DNA of 31,414 nucleotides from an uncultured Actinomycetes bacterium (GTDB taxonomy: Bacteria > Actinomycetota > Actinomycetes > Nanopelagicales > Nanopelagicaceae). Below the pieces are notes generated by a model. It saw only the letters and a program-made list of their open reading frames with translations. It was not told where the DNA came from and did no database searches. The stretch's first letter is position 1, and the number at the start of each line of letters is the position of its first letter. Positions 30,687-31,414 of the stretch are shown here, piece by piece. The DNA is taken from the NCBI GenBank assembly GCA_903901905.1, contig CAIUSQ010000141.1, positions 1 to 31,414 on the forward strand. The letters are read 5' to 3'. Both the position numbers and the translations under genes were made by a program.

Positions 30687-31414
30687 ATAATCTCCTCAGA
30701 TTTAGAAAACAAAGGAAGTTTCAAGGAGAATGTACTACCAACATTTTCAACACTCCAGACACTCACTTCGCCTCCATGCTTTGTTGCAACGTGTTTAACG
30801 ATCGATAGTCCAAGTCCGGTCCCGCCGCTTTGCCTCGATCTAGCAGGATCTACTCTATAAAAGCGTTCGAAAATTCTATCTTTCTCATTTTCTGGAATAC
30901 CAATACCTTGATCGGTAATTGAGATTGTAACTATGCCATCTTCGATGACTGATGAAACTGTTACCTTCGTGCCTTCTGGAGAGTAATTAACCGCATTTTC
31001 AACTAAATTCTGTATCGCCATAATTATTTGATCACGGTCACCAAGGACAACTCCATTTGCAATCTCGCCAGTCAAAATCTCAATCTTTCGATTATCTGCA
31101 CCTACCTGACTTTGATCAATCGCTTCATTGACAAGATCTTGAACATTTAACTCTGAAGGAACAGACAAGGGGTCGGAATCCTGTAAACGAGACAGATTAA
31201 TAATCTCTTGTACCAAATCCGTCAACCGCTTTGATTCAATCTGCATTCTGGTTGCAAATTTTTCTACAGCAGCTGGATCATCCTTTGCACCAAGAACTGC
31301 TTCACTGAGTAATAAAAGCGCACCGATCGGTGTTTTCAATTCATGTGAAACGTTTGCCACGAAATCTCGGCGCACATCTTGAATTCTCTGAGCTTGACTC
31401 TCATCAGAGAGTAA
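30683..31414 (-). CDS. senX3: SenX3/PhoR-type sensor histidine kinase (partial, runs off the right end)
   Basis: The C-terminal 243 or so residues of a membrane sensor kinase; the frame is open to the end of the window. Visible: the HisKA H-box FVANVSHELKTPIGAL with the phosphorylated His, N-box NLVENAVNYSPEG, G1 DQGIGIPENEKDRIFERFYR, and G2 SGGTGLGLSIVKH. The residues just before the H-box (LLSDESQAQRIQDVRRDF) match the end of the PAS-linker in SenX3. The N-terminal membrane segments and PAS domain lie outside the window. It should phosphorylate RegX3 in response to phosphate limitation. Confidence 0.92.
   Translation of the reverse strand, partial: LLSDESQAQRIQDVRRDFVANVSHELKTPIGALLLLSEAVLGAKDDPAAVEKFATRMQIESKRLTDLVQEIINLSRLQDSDPLSVPSELNVQDLVNEAIDQSQVGADNRKIEILTGEIANGVVLGDRDQIIMAIQNLVENAVNYSPEGTKVTVSSVIEDGIVTISITDQGIGIPENEKDRIFERFYRVDPARSRQSGGTGLGLSIVKHVATKHGGEVSVWSVENVGSTFSLKLPLFSKSEEII

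Overview
The window looks like a chromosomal segment of a small-genome, A+T-rich planktonic actinobacterium of the freshwater acI type (Candidatus Planktophila / Nanopelagicus-like). The reasons are a SenX3-RegX3 type two-component pair, a CGYC mycoredoxin-like protein, a DsbA-like protein of the mycothiol-linked nitroreductase family, a heliorhodopsin, very tight gene packing, and several genes whose -10 box lies 6-7 nt upstream of the start codon (leaderless transcripts). The lineage is inferred from gene content and base composition by eye. I see no tRNA, rRNA, CRISPR array, insertion sequence or integrase.

Layout. 1-3700, minus strand: an AlkD-type DNA glycosylase, a heliorhodopsin, a 315-base stretch I cannot explain, and a LuxR-type regulator; a possibly broken membrane-protein fragment sits at the extreme left edge. 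3865-6770, plus strand: a flavin-based transmembrane electron-transfer module made of a heme-b/FAD/NAD(P) ferric-reductase-like membrane protein, an exported FMN-binding protein, a small exported poly-aspartate protein and an ApbE flavin transferase. 6860-10950: a sulfotransferase, a GNAT acetyltransferase, a DsbA-like protein and two overlapping Gfo/Idh/MocA oxidoreductases.

11038-15427: the high-affinity phosphate system pstC-pstA-pstB-pstS, with a PHO box of three 11-nt units upstream and a strong terminator downstream. Its likely regulator pair, regX3-senX3, lies at the right end (29997 to beyond 31414).

15458-25207: nine genes on the minus strand that look like one catabolic programme: OYE/2,4-dienoyl-CoA-reductase-like flavoenzyme, SnoaL-like protein, class III CoA transferase, CitE/HpcH-like lyase, cyclase-family hydrolase, MmgE/PrpD protein, hydantoinase-type amidohydrolase, SAM methyltransferase and a small unknown protein. 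The substrate is unknown. The enzyme set suggests reduction, hydrolytic ring or amide opening, dehydration or isomerisation, CoA activation and C-C cleavage of an organic acid.

25337-31414: a flavin reductase, an SbtA-type bicarbonate transporter divergent from a small winged-helix regulator (with an inverted repeat filling the -35/-10 spacer of the transporter promoter), a mycoredoxin-like protein, a DinB-family protein, undecaprenyl-diphosphate phosphatase, an MpaB/DUF2236-type protein that appears to start at an ATT codon, and regX3-senX3. The most novel-looking items are the catabolic cluster, the poly-Asp partner of the flavin module, the sbtA operator and the ATT start.
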